A DNA stretch of 40,385 nucleotides from an uncultured Alphaproteobacteria bacterium (GTDB lineage: Bacteria > Pseudomonadota > Alphaproteobacteria > Rhizobiales > Ancalomicrobiaceae). Below are positions 1-7,542 of the stretch, piece by piece. The stretch spans positions 1-40,385 of the forward strand of contig CALBKH010000021.1 in assembly GCA_937892955.1 (NCBI GenBank), read 5' to 3'. The notes beneath the pieces are model-generated. The model worked only from the letters and a program-made list of their open reading frames with translations, was not told the origin of the DNA and did no database searches. A program made the translations under genes and the position numbers. Every line of letters starts with the position of its first letter. Position 1 is the stretch's first letter.

Positions 1-1332
1 TCACAACCCCCTCACCTTCGGCCGCCCCTTGCCTTCGAGCATCAGGGCGGTCAGCGCCCAGACCAAGGCGTCGAGGCGGTCGGGGGAGCGACCGGAGGAG
101 AGGCCTTCGGGGCCGAAATCGCAGAGTTCGTCCTCGAGTTCGGGGAAGACGCCGACATGGGCGACCCTCCCCTGGGCGTAGAGCGCGGCGACGGGTTCGG
201 CACGCAGCCACTTGCCGCGCGTCGCCCGGACCGTCTTGACCGGCACGCTCGCATCGACCTCGCGCAGGATGGTGGTGACCATCTCGCCGCCCTGGTTGAC
301 CTCGGCGACGATGAAGTCGGCGTCGAGCGCCTCGTAGAGGCCGATGGCGCGCGCCGCCCAGTCGGTCGGTCGCGCCCCGCGGATCGAGGCGTCGGCGAGG
401 ACGTGGCCGATACCCGCCTCGCTCACCCCGGCGGCGACGATGCCGCAGGCGTCGGCGGTGGCACCGGAGGTGGCCGGCGGGTCGACGGCGACGACGATGC
501 GGGTCATCGGCGGGGCGGCGTCGAGGCGTGATCGCTCGATCTCGTCACGTCGCCACAGGGCGTCCTCGCGGTCCTCGATCAGCTCGCCGTCGAGTTCCTG
601 GCGCCCGAGGCGGGTGCCCTGGTAGCGGCCGACGACCGCGTCGAGAAACCGCGGTGCGAGGTTGAAGGCGTTGGCGCGGGTCGAGGCGCGGGCGACGACG
701 CACGCCGGGTCGGCGACGAGGCGTTTGACCAACGGCACGGCACGCGGCGTGGTGGTCGCCACCTGACGCGGCCGCGTCCCCAGTCGCAAGCCGAACTGCA
801 ACATGTCCCACACCTCCTCGGCGTGACGCCATTTGGCGATCTCGTCGGCCCAGGCGATCTCGAACTGCGGCCCGCGCAGGGCCTCCGGGTCTTCCGACGA
901 GAAGGCCTGGGCGACGGCGCCGTTCGGCCATTCGAGCCGGCGCAGCGACGGTCGCCACTGCGGCCGCTCGGCCCGGCGATGGATGCGCAGGAGGCCGGAG
1001 ACCCCCTCGATCATGACGTCGCGGACGTCGGAGAAGGTCTCTCCGACGAGGGCGATGCGGCCCGTCGCAAGCCCGCCGAAGGGCTCACGACCGAGGGCCA
1101 CGGCCTTCACCCATTCGGCGCCGGCGCGGGTCTTGCCCGCCCCTCGCCCGCCGAGCAGCAACCAGGTGGTCCAATCGCCGGCGGGCGGCAGTTGGTCGGG
1201 TCGCGCCCACAGGAGCCAGTCGTCGCGCAGACGCTCGCGTTCGGCCGGCGACATCAGCGCCGCGGCGCGGGCGAGATCATTCCGCGCGTCGCAGGCTCTC
1301 AAGGCGTCGCGCAAGGTCGAGGCGGAACTCAT
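1..1332 (-). CDS. GTA/phage terminase large subunit (DNA-packaging ATPase/nuclease)
   Basis: This is a 443-residue TerL-type protein of the kind found in alphaproteobacterial gene transfer agents. It would pump DNA into procapsids using ATP and cut the concatemer. Visible motifs are a Walker A loop GGRGAGKT at residues 61-68, a Walker B-like FEIAWADE at 157-164, a coupling-type TTTP at 193-196, and the first nuclease aspartate in VVAVDPP (Asp284). The ATG start has GGAG about 10 bases upstream. It overlaps the 3' end of the small-subunit gene by 56 bases; the later Met27 has no ribosome binding site. The stop codon is the first triplet of the window, so the gene is complete, but portal, protease and capsid genes would lie outside. 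A conventional prophage terminase is the alternative. Confidence 0.9.
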   Translation of the reverse strand: MSSASTLRDALRACDARNDLARAAALMSPAERERLRDDWLLWARPDQLPPAGDWTTWLLLGGRGAGKTRAGAEWVKAVALGREPFGGLATGRIALVGETFSDVRDVMIEGVSGLLRIHRRAERPQWRPSLRRLEWPNGAVAQAFSSEDPEALRGPQFEIAWADEIAKWRHAEEVWDMLQFGLRLGTRPRQVATTTPRAVPLVKRLVADPACVVARASTRANAFNLAPRFLDAVVGRYQGTRLGRQELDGELIEDREDALWRRDEIERSRLDAAPPMTRIVVAVDPPATSGATADACGIVAAGVSEAGIGHVLADASIRGARPTDWAARAIGLYEALDADFIVAEVNQGGEMVTTILREVDASVPVKTVRATRGKWLRAEPVAALYAQGRVAHVGVFPELEDELCDFGPEGLSSGRSPDRLDALVWALTALMLEGKGRPKVRGL

Positions 1333-1774
1333 CGATGTCGGGCTCCGGCTCGGTTCCGTCGTGGCCGGCCTGCTTCTCGAGGCCGATCAGAAGTTCGAGG
1401 GTACGGGCCAGCGCCCCGAGGGTGCGGGCGTCCTTCTCCTCGAGGCTCGGCCGATCGGCCGCCTCGAAGCGATGTTCGACCTCGGCGATCTGGCGCTCCA
1501 CCGCCTTGAACAGGCGGGCGATCAGCACCTTGCGATCGAGCGGTTCGCTCGGCGGCGGCTCGCCGCGCGATCGGCGGCGGCGCCATTTGCCGCGCTTGGC
1601 GCGGCCGTAGATGGTGTCGGTGGAGACGCCGTAGGCTTCGGCGATGGCGGCAACCGCGAGGTCGGAACCTTCGTAGGCGGCGCGGATCTCGCCCCAGGGC
1701 GTCGGAGTGGACGGTGGCGGCGCGGCCGGCCCGGACGGGTCGTCGCGCGCATTCGAAATCACGTCTTCGGTCAC
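1277..1774 (-). CDS. Putative terminase small subunit (TerS-like, GTA-type)
   Basis: This 165-residue protein sits directly upstream of the terminase large subunit and overlaps it. Residues about 27-62 read as a helix-turn-helix (an AIAEAYGVSTDTIYGRAKRGKW stretch), as in small terminase subunits that recognise the packaging substrate. A helical region at about 85-125 could mediate oligomerisation, and the tail is acidic. The first 25 residues are proline-rich. The GTG start at 1774 has only a weak ribosome binding site, so the true start is uncertain. The role is inferred from position and the helix-turn-helix; I do not see a diagnostic family signature beyond that. Confidence 0.65.
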   Translation of the reverse strand: MTEDVISNARDDPSGPAAPPPSTPTPWGEIRAAYEGSDLAVAAIAEAYGVSTDTIYGRAKRGKWRRRRSRGEPPPSEPLDRKVLIARLFKAVERQIAEVEHRFEAADRPSLEEKDARTLGALARTLELLIGLEKQAGHDGTEPEPDIDEFRLDLARRLESLRRAE

Positions 1775-1949
1775 GAGAGGCTCGCCGATGGGAGAAGCGG
1801 GAGCCCGGCGCGTCTCGGCTCCGCCCGACGCCGAGGCGAAGGAAGGGAGGCCGGCGCACGGGCGTCGGTCGGCGTGGATCGGATCGTCGAGGGGGCGATC
1901 GAGGGGCGGGTCGGGGGCTCGCCACCGACACGACCGCGATCATGAGAAA

Positions 1950-1978
1950 AGGATGCGTGTGGAGCGTGACGCCGTCAA
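1950..1978 (-). promoter_or_regulatory. Weak candidate promoter for the terminase genes
   Basis: On the minus strand a TTGACG hexamer (1978-1973) lies 17 bases before CATCCT (1955-1950), about 175 bases upstream of the small-subunit start. The -35 resembles the alphaproteobacterial housekeeping consensus, but the -10 is poor. The rest of 1775-2033 shows no gene that I can support. Confidence 0.25.
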
Positions 1979-2033
1979 GCGAAACGAGAAAAATCGTGTC
2001 CGCGGACGACGCCCGGAAGACCGCGATTTCGCA

Positions 2034-2570
2034 TCATTCCGTTGTCTTAAAACGGTTTTTCCGCCTCGGCGGGCGTGGCGGCGGCGGCACGGGAACCTCA
2101 CCCGGCCACTCGACGATCCAGTCTTCGAGGCTGTCGGCGGGGATATCCTCCTCCGATCTCACCCGGCCGCGCACCGAAACGCCGGCGCGATGGACGCTCT
2201 CCGGATCGCCGGAGACGAGCGGGTGCCAGAGGAAGAGATCACGACCCTCGGCGAGCAGGCGATAGGCACAGGTCGGCGGCAGCCAGGTGTAGGTCTGGGT
2301 CACCACCTCTTCGACGTCGAGTTCGACGCAGTCGGGCACGAAGTCGTGGCGATTCGCATAGGAGGTGCACCGGCAGGAGGTCGGATCGAGCAGCTTGCAG
2401 GCGACGTCTGTCCAGAAGATCTCGCCGGTCTCCTCGTCCTCGAGCTTGTTGAGGCAGCATCGTCCACACAGGTCGCACAGGCTCTCCCACTCGTCGCGGG
2501 ACATCTCGTCGAGCCGTTTCGCCCGCCAGAACGGGGGATCCGTGTGGTCCGTCTTCACCGTCTCGTCCAC
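2034..2570 (-). CDS. YcgN/UPF0260-type cysteine cluster protein
   Basis: This 178-residue protein belongs to the YcgN (UPF0260) branch of the YkgJ-type cysteine cluster family. The family signature is clear: FWRAKRLDEMSRDEWESLC, then Cys32, Cys35, Cys38 and Cys39 in a CxxCxxCC cluster, followed by Cys58, Cys66, Cys68 and Cys81. These probably bind a metal or Fe-S centre; no biochemical function is established that I know of. A much longer open frame runs upstream but is antisense to PBP1A. The GTG at 2570 is chosen because it follows GAGAGG by about 9 bases and fits the family length. The proline- and arginine-rich tail is local. The gene is divergent from PBP1A with about 100 bases between them. 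Confidence 0.88.
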   Translation of the reverse strand: MDETVKTDHTDPPFWRAKRLDEMSRDEWESLCDLCGRCCLNKLEDEETGEIFWTDVACKLLDPTSCRCTSYANRHDFVPDCVELDVEEVVTQTYTWLPPTCAYRLLAEGRDLFLWHPLVSGDPESVHRAGVSVRGRVRSEEDIPADSLEDWIVEWPGEVPVPPPPRPPRRKNRFKTTE

Positions 2571-2638
2571 GTCGCTGCACCTCTCGCGGGGGCTTCTCGT
2601 CACCCCGGCCCGCCCCTCGACCCCGGGACGGCCAACCG

Positions 2639-2654
2639 TTAAACTCTCGTCAAC
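2639..2654. promoter_or_regulatory. CtrA-like box, one mismatch (TTAA-N7-TCAAC)
   Basis: The site matches the CtrA consensus TTAA-N7-TTAAC except for one base in the second half. It lies 18 bases upstream of the PBP1A start and about 70 upstream of the divergent YcgN-type gene. One-mismatch matches are expected about once per 40 kb by chance, so this is only suggestive. Confidence 0.3.
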
Positions 2655-2672
2655 CTTTTCGCACCGCCGACG

Positions 2673-5081
2673 ATGCGCCGGCCGAGCGAAGCGACGAGCG
2701 GACCCGATCCCTTGACCGAAACCACACCGCCTCCCGAGGAGACACCCGCGGCACCTTCGCCGGAGACCGCCGTCGAGCGCGTCGAGGCGACGCCGGAGAC
2801 CTCGGCGGAGGCCGGCCCGAGCGCGGAGGCGTCGCCGCAGCCCGAAGACTCGCCGCGCCGACCGGTCGGCTTCCGCGAACGCCTGTCGCGTCGACTGCTC
2901 GCCGTCGACGCGGCGCTCGACACCGCGGTCTACCGCGTCGGCACCGGCGCGGTCGAGTGGTATCGACGGCTTTCGGTGGCGCTGCGGGCCTTCCGGGTGC
3001 GCGGCTTCAAGCGCGTGATTCTCGAAATCCTCGGCGACGGCGTGACGCTCGGCGCCGGCGGCTTCGTGCTGTTGCTGACCCTCGCACTGCCGGCGATGGA
3101 GGTCACCAAGACAGATTGGCGCAAGAACGTCGACTATTCGGTGCTGTTCCTCGACCGCTACGGCAACGAGATCGGCCGGCGCGGCATCGTGCTCAACGAC
3201 ACGGTGCCGCTCGAGCAGTTCCCCGATCACCTGATCAAAGCACTTCTCGCCACCGAGGACCGGCGCTTCTTCGACCACTTCGGCATAGACATCATCGGCA
3301 CGACCCGCGCCGTGGTCGCCAACCTGCGCCACAAGACCGTCGTCCAGGGCGGTTCGTCGCTGACCCAGCAGCTCGCCAAGAACCTCTTTCTGACCAACGA
3401 GCGGTCGATCGAGCGCAAGATCAAAGAGGCGTTCCTGGCGATGTGGCTCGAAGCCAACATGTCGAAGCGCCAGATCATGAAGCTCTATCTCGACCGCGCC
3501 TACATGGGCGGCGGCACCTTCGGTGTCGCGGCGGCGAGCGACTTCTATTTCGGCAAGTCGGTGCGCGACATCGATCTGGCCGAGGCGGCGATGCTCGCCG
3601 GCCTGTTCAAGGCGCCGACCAAATACGCTCCGCACGCCAACCTGCCGGCGGCCCGCGCGCGGGCCAACGACGTGCTCTCCAACATGGTCGCCGCCGGCTT
3701 CCTCACCGAGGGACAGGTGGTGGCGGCGCGCCGGCGACCGGCGACGCCGGTCGACCGCCAACACACCTATTCGCCGGACTACTTCCTCGACTATGCCTTC
3801 GACGAGGTTCAGGAGATGGCGCCGGCGGAGCACACGCTGGTGGTCCGCACGACGATCGACATCGGCCTGCAGAAGAAGGCCGAGGAGACGGTGGAGAACT
3901 CGCTGCGCCAGCACGGCGAGGAACTCGAGGTCTCCCAAGCGGCGGCGGTGTTCATGGAGCCGATGGGTGCGGTGCGCGCGATGGTCGGCGGCCGCGACTA
4001 TTCGGCGAGCCAGTTCAACCGGGCGACGGACGCGGCGCGCCAACCGGGTTCGTCGTTCAAGCCCTACGTCTACACCGCCGCTCTGCTCGCCGGTAAGACC
4101 GCCACCTCGACCATCACCGACCAGCCCTATTGCATCGGCAACTGGTGCCCGAAGAACTACGGCGGCGGCTACTACGGCCGGGTGACGCTGTCGGTGGCGA
4201 TCGCCCGTTCGCTCAACTCGGTCCCGGTCCAGCTCGCCGCGCAGATCGGCCGAGAGCGGGTCGCGGCGGTCGCCCGGCAGTTCGGTATCGATCTGCCGGT
4301 GAAGCCGGACTGGCCCTTCGTCATCGGCGCCAACGAAGTCCACATGATCGACCACGCCGCCGGCTATGCGGTCTTCGCCAACGGCGGCTTCAAGGTCTCC
4401 GCCTATGCGGTGGAGGAGATCCGCTCGACCACCGGCCGGGTGCTCTACGATCGCGCCAAGCAGGCCGCGCCGCCGCAGCGGATCTTCCCGGCCGACAAGA
4501 TCGCCGAGATCGACGGCATGCTGCACAACGCGGTGGAGAGCGGCACCGGACAGCGCGCCAAGCTCGACGGCATCCCGGCCGGCGGCAAGACCGGGACGAC
4601 GCAGTCGTCGCGCGACGCGTGGTTCTGCGGCTTCACCGGCAACATGGTCGGGGTCGTGTGGGTCGGCAACGACGACTACACGCCGATGCAGCGGGTCACC
4701 GGCGGCATGATCCCGGCGCCGATCTGGCACGAGGTGATGGCCTATGCCCACCAGAATATCGAGCTGAAACAGGCTCCGGGCATGCCGGCGCCGCGGCGCG
4801 GCGGGGCGGCGGTGGCCGGGCTCGGCGGCCGCGCGCCGGGTGGCCTCGGGTCGCCGGAGACGTCGCCGGCGGCGGGCCGGCCGAAACCGCTGTCGACCCG
4901 CACCATCGGCGTCCTGACCGAGATCGAGAAACGGCTCGGTGCCGCGACTCGGCCCGGCTCCGACGACGGCAAGCCGGCGAGATCGGGCGCGTTGCAGCCG
5001 CTCGCACCGGCCGGTGGACGCCTGGTGCGATTAGCCGACGGCGGCGGGTCGGGGCGTCTGAGACCGGTCGGCCGCGACTGA
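2673..5081 (+). CDS. Class A penicillin-binding protein (PBP1A family)
   Basis: This is a bifunctional peptidoglycan synthase of 802 residues that polymerises and cross-links glycan strands at the inner membrane. A cytoplasmic N-terminus of about 120 residues is unusually long and rich in Pro, Glu, Thr and Ala, followed by one membrane segment at about 125-145. The GT51 transglycosylase domain contains the catalytic Glu195 in ATEDRRFF and the GGSSLTQQLAKN motif. The transpeptidase domain has SSFK with catalytic Ser460, SLN, and KTGTT near residue 635. The C-terminal 100 residues are low complexity. The first ATG has no strong ribosome binding site; a TTG at about 2714 is an alternative start. 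Family members usually begin closer to the membrane segment, so the extension deserves checking. Confidence 0.93.
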   Translation: MRRPSEATSGPDPLTETTPPPEETPAAPSPETAVERVEATPETSAEAGPSAEASPQPEDSPRRPVGFRERLSRRLLAVDAALDTAVYRVGTGAVEWYRRLSVALRAFRVRGFKRVILEILGDGVTLGAGGFVLLLTLALPAMEVTKTDWRKNVDYSVLFLDRYGNEIGRRGIVLNDTVPLEQFPDHLIKALLATEDRRFFDHFGIDIIGTTRAVVANLRHKTVVQGGSSLTQQLAKNLFLTNERSIERKIKEAFLAMWLEANMSKRQIMKLYLDRAYMGGGTFGVAAASDFYFGKSVRDIDLAEAAMLAGLFKAPTKYAPHANLPAARARANDVLSNMVAAGFLTEGQVVAARRRPATPVDRQHTYSPDYFLDYAFDEVQEMAPAEHTLVVRTTIDIGLQKKAEETVENSLRQHGEELEVSQAAAVFMEPMGAVRAMVGGRDYSASQFNRATDAARQPGSSFKPYVYTAALLAGKTATSTITDQPYCIGNWCPKNYGGGYYGRVTLSVAIARSLNSVPVQLAAQIGRERVAAVARQFGIDLPVKPDWPFVIGANEVHMIDHAAGYAVFANGGFKVSAYAVEEIRSTTGRVLYDRAKQAAPPQRIFPADKIAEIDGMLHNAVESGTGQRAKLDGIPAGGKTGTTQSSRDAWFCGFTGNMVGVVWVGNDDYTPMQRVTGGMIPAPIWHEVMAYAHQNIELKQAPGMPAPRRGGAAVAGLGGRAPGGLGSPETSPAAGRPKPLSTRTIGVLTEIEKRLGAATRPGSDDGKPARSGALQPLAPAGGRLVRLADGGGSGRLRPVGRD

Positions 5082-5186
5082 GGCGGCATTGACGCGACCG
5101 GCGGCGACGGCGAGGATCGGCCCGGTTCGGCCGCGTCGATTCCGGTCGCGCCGTCGCACCCCGTCCATCTCGATCGGATCGTTCGT

Positions 5187-5753
5187 GTGCGCTTCCTCGT
5201 CGAACTCTTCGCCACTCTCCTGATCGCGCTCGCTCTCGGCCTGTCCACGGCGTGGTACATGGTCGCCGCGCCGCGCATCGGCTACGGCTTCGGCGCGTGG
5301 AAGGCGGTGCCGGCGGTCTCCGCGGAGACCGCCGATCCCTACACGCGAGCGCGTATCGCGCGCACCGGCGAGATCGCGCTCGGCGCCGGTGAGGGCCTGA
5401 TCTTCATCGCTTCGGAAGACGACGCGGGGCGCGGGCTCGACGGTGCCTGCGACTATCGCATCGCCGGGCGGACGCCGACGGCGCGGCTGTGGACCCTGTC
5501 GGTGGTCGACGCCACCGGCGGGTTGCCGACCTCCATCTCCGGTCGCGCCGCCCTCACCTCGCGCGAGATTCTGCGCGACGCCGACGGCCGCTTCGCGATC
5601 TCCGTCGCGGCGACGGCGCGACCCGGCAACTGGTTGCCGTCCCATGCCGCGGGGACGGAACGTCTGGTGCTTCGCCTCTACGACACACCGCTCGCCCTGT
5701 CTCCGGATCCGGGGATGGAGATGCCGCACGTCATCCGGGAGGCCTGCCGATGA
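5187..5753 (+). CDS. DUF1214 domain membrane-anchored protein
   Basis: This 188-residue protein has an N-terminal hydrophobic segment at residues 4-27 (signal anchor) followed by a beta-rich exported domain matching the DUF1214 pattern, including RLWTLSVVDATGGLP and GNWLPSHAAGTERLVLRLYDTP. The biochemical role is unknown; long DUF1254/DUF1214 proteins are envelope-associated or secreted. GTG at 5187 is chosen because it gives a complete signal anchor. The stop overlaps the ATG of the DUF1254 gene by ATGA, implying translational coupling and probably a complex of the two products. The 105 bases after PBP1A contain no obvious terminator, so read-through from pbp is possible. Confidence 0.8.
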   Translation: MRFLVELFATLLIALALGLSTAWYMVAAPRIGYGFGAWKAVPAVSAETADPYTRARIARTGEIALGAGEGLIFIASEDDAGRGLDGACDYRIAGRTPTARLWTLSVVDATGGLPTSISGRAALTSREILRDADGRFAISVAATARPGNWLPSHAAGTERLVLRLYDTPLALSPDPGMEMPHVIREACR

Positions 5754-6301
5754 TGCGCACCGCGGCCTGGCTGCTCGGCGCCCTTTTCCTCGCCGGGATC
5801 GTCCACATCGTCACGGTGATCGGCGTGCCGCAGTTCGCGGTGAACGATCCGTGGCGCGAAGTCGGCGAGTTCACCGGCGACGGCGTCTTCACCCGCCTCC
5901 CGCACGCCGCGCCGGGCGTGAAGACGCTGCCCGGCCTCGATCCGGCGATGACCCATGCGGTCTGCCGCTTCTCCCTCGACAAGGGACCGATGCGGATCCG
6001 AGCCGAGGTGATCGACGGCTACTGGTCGCTGTCGCTCTACGACCGCCACGGCCTGTGGGTGTGGGGCGTCGACAACAGGGCGGCCGAGCAGAAGCCGATC
6101 GACATCCTGGTGGCCTCGCATGTCCAGGTGGCGCAGTTGCGCGAGAGCCTGCCGGACGAATTCGAGGACGTGGTGATCGTCGACTGGCCGGGACAGCAGG
6201 GTTTCGCCGTCTACAAGATCCTGGTGCCGACGGCGTCGCGCGAAGGCGAGATCGAGAAGACGCTCTCCACCGCCACCTGCAGCCCGACCCCGCTGTCGTG
6301 A
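5750..6301 (+). CDS. DUF1254 domain membrane-anchored protein
   Basis: This 183-residue protein has a hydrophobic N-terminal segment (about 5-24) and a periplasmic domain of the DUF1254 type, with DPAMTHAVCRFSLDKGP and YWSLSLYDRHGLWVWGV stretches. In long family members DUF1254 precedes DUF1214 in one polypeptide. Here the two domains are separate genes in the reverse order, joined by an ATGA overlap. The first of two adjacent ATG codons is used. The gene ends 19 bases before the convergent lipoprotein gene. The function is unknown; a shared envelope role with the upstream partner is inferred from coupling. Confidence 0.78.
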   Translation: MMRTAAWLLGALFLAGIVHIVTVIGVPQFAVNDPWREVGEFTGDGVFTRLPHAAPGVKTLPGLDPAMTHAVCRFSLDKGPMRIRAEVIDGYWSLSLYDRHGLWVWGVDNRAAEQKPIDILVASHVQVAQLRESLPDEFEDVVIVDWPGQQGFAVYKILVPTASREGEIEKTLSTATCSPTPLS

Positions 6302-6320
6302 GGCGGGGGCCGGCGCGCGG

Positions 6321-7121
6321 TCATTTCTGCGGCACCTTCTCCTGGATCGTCTCGCGCTTGGTGTAGCGCGACGGCGTCGACGATCCGGCTTGGCGGCGCG
6401 GCGCGACCGGCATGCCGGCTTCGGCGCGGGTGATCGCGTCGCGCAATTCGCCCCAGGCGATCTCGGCCTCGTAGCGGCGCTGCGACGGCGTCTCCACCAT
6501 CATCCGGTCGATGGCGTCACGATAGGCGGCGACGCGCAGCCGCATGGCGCGCCACACCCAATCGACGACACGGGCGTTCTCGTCGATGCGGGCATAGGCG
6601 TTGCTCAACTCGCTCGGGGCGCCGCCGCGGCGCTCGTCGAGAGCGCGCAGGCGCAGAGCGTCGTCCTCGCGGACCCGCCGCGCCTCGCTCCAGAACGGCC
6701 CGATCGACGCGGTGTCGGCGCGCATGTCGGCGATCGCCCGGTTCCACCGGGTCTCCGAGGAGACGAAGGGATCGCGGCGCAGGTGGTTGTAGTAGCCCTT
6801 CGGTTCGAAGGCGTAGTCGATCTCGGGGACGATGCGGGTGCGCTCGAATTCGACGAGGGTCTCGCCGAACCAGTCGCGCACGTGCGGCGCGCGCACCAGC
6901 CCCCAGGCGCGGTCGCGCAGCGCGCCTTCGCGATCGGTTCGATTGAAGTCGGAGACGACCTCGCGACGATCCCATTCGGCGACGAGGGCGCCGGCGGCCG
7001 GCATGACGCGATCGTGGAGAACGCTCGGCTCGGCCCGACCGAAGTCACCGGTCGGACGCCCGCATCCGGCGAGGACGACCGGCAGAGCGAAGGCCAGGAC
7101 GACGATCCGCCTCTGCGGCAC
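6321..7121 (-). CDS. Uncharacterised lipoprotein
   Basis: This 266-residue protein begins with a lipoprotein signal: a hydrophobic stretch ending in LAGC at about residues 17-20, so the mature protein should be lipidated on Cys20. The rest is mainly helical and charged (many Arg, Glu, Asp and Trp), without a motif I recognise. The GTG start at 7121 is favoured over upstream codons because GAGGAG lies about 8 bases before it and the signal peptide starts immediately. It follows the small protein gene by 25 bases on the same strand and is probably cotranscribed with it. The C-terminal 30 residues are basic and low complexity. The function is unknown. Confidence 0.72.
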   Translation of the reverse strand: MPQRRIVVLAFALPVVLAGCGRPTGDFGRAEPSVLHDRVMPAAGALVAEWDRREVVSDFNRTDREGALRDRAWGLVRAPHVRDWFGETLVEFERTRIVPEIDYAFEPKGYYNHLRRDPFVSSETRWNRAIADMRADTASIGPFWSEARRVREDDALRLRALDERRGGAPSELSNAYARIDENARVVDWVWRAMRLRVAAYRDAIDRMMVETPSQRRYEAEIAWGELRDAITRAEAGMPVAPRRQAGSSTPSRYTKRETIQEKVPQK

Positions 7122-7146
7122 GGGGGTCTCCTCGCGGCTCTCGCCG

Positions 7147-7344
7147 TCAGGTGCGTCGACGGCGGCGACGCGGCGGCGTCGGGCGGTTCCGTGGCGTCTC
7201 GCCGGGACCGGTCTCGTCTTCGCTCCAGCGCTCGATGCGAACGCCGGTGAAGAGCGCGATCGTTCCTCCCGCCGGGACCTCGGCCTCGGCGCGACGAGAA
7301 GGACGCGAAGCGCGCACCTCCGATAAACGAACGACGTCTCCCAT
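7147..7344 (-). CDS. Small conserved protein, 65 residues
   Basis: This short protein starts MGDVVRLSEVR and contains GGTIALFTGVRIERW, a motif I recall from small hypothetical proteins in many Hyphomicrobiales. The C-terminus is Arg/Pro-rich. The ATG is preceded by GAGGTG at about 6 bases. It lies 25 bases upstream of the lipoprotein gene and about 200 bases from the divergent DUF2336 gene, with the CtrA-type box between them. No function is known to me. The conserved-looking core and good ribosome binding site argue for a real gene despite its size. Confidence 0.62.
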   Translation of the reverse strand: MGDVVRLSEVRASRPSRRAEAEVPAGGTIALFTGVRIERWSEDETGPGETPRNRPTPPRRRRRRT

Positions 7345-7471
7345 TGGTCACCTCGCCCGTCCCTGGAGATCGGCGGGAGCGACCTTCGTCGGCGGCCGCG
7401 AACGGCCTTCGGCGACGGTCGAAGGTGCGGGAATCGATTCCGCCCTCGTCGGATCGGTCGCACGGGCATGG

Positions 7472-7487
7472 TTAACGAACCATTAAC
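7472..7487. promoter_or_regulatory. Perfect CtrA-type box (TTAA-N7-TTAAC)
   Basis: The sequence matches the consensus for the alphaproteobacterial cell-cycle regulator CtrA exactly: TTAA, seven bases, TTAAC. It is 56 bases upstream of the DUF2336 start at 7543 and about 130 bases from the divergent small-protein/lipoprotein pair. In DNA of about two-thirds G+C a full match is expected by chance in only a few percent of 40-kb windows. It also argues against an upstream ATG at 7468 as the start of the DUF2336 gene. Confidence 0.6.
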
Positions 7488-7542
7488 TCCCGATCCCGAT
7501 ACTGGACGGCGACCCTTTCCCTGCCTGTGTCGAGAGCGGCCG

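Noticed and set aside
2034..4751. Very long minus-strand open frame across the PBP1A gene
   Set aside because: Its upstream 700 residues are antisense to PBP1A and low complexity (Arg, Gly, Ala, Val), a G+C artefact; only the C-terminal 178 residues are a real protein.
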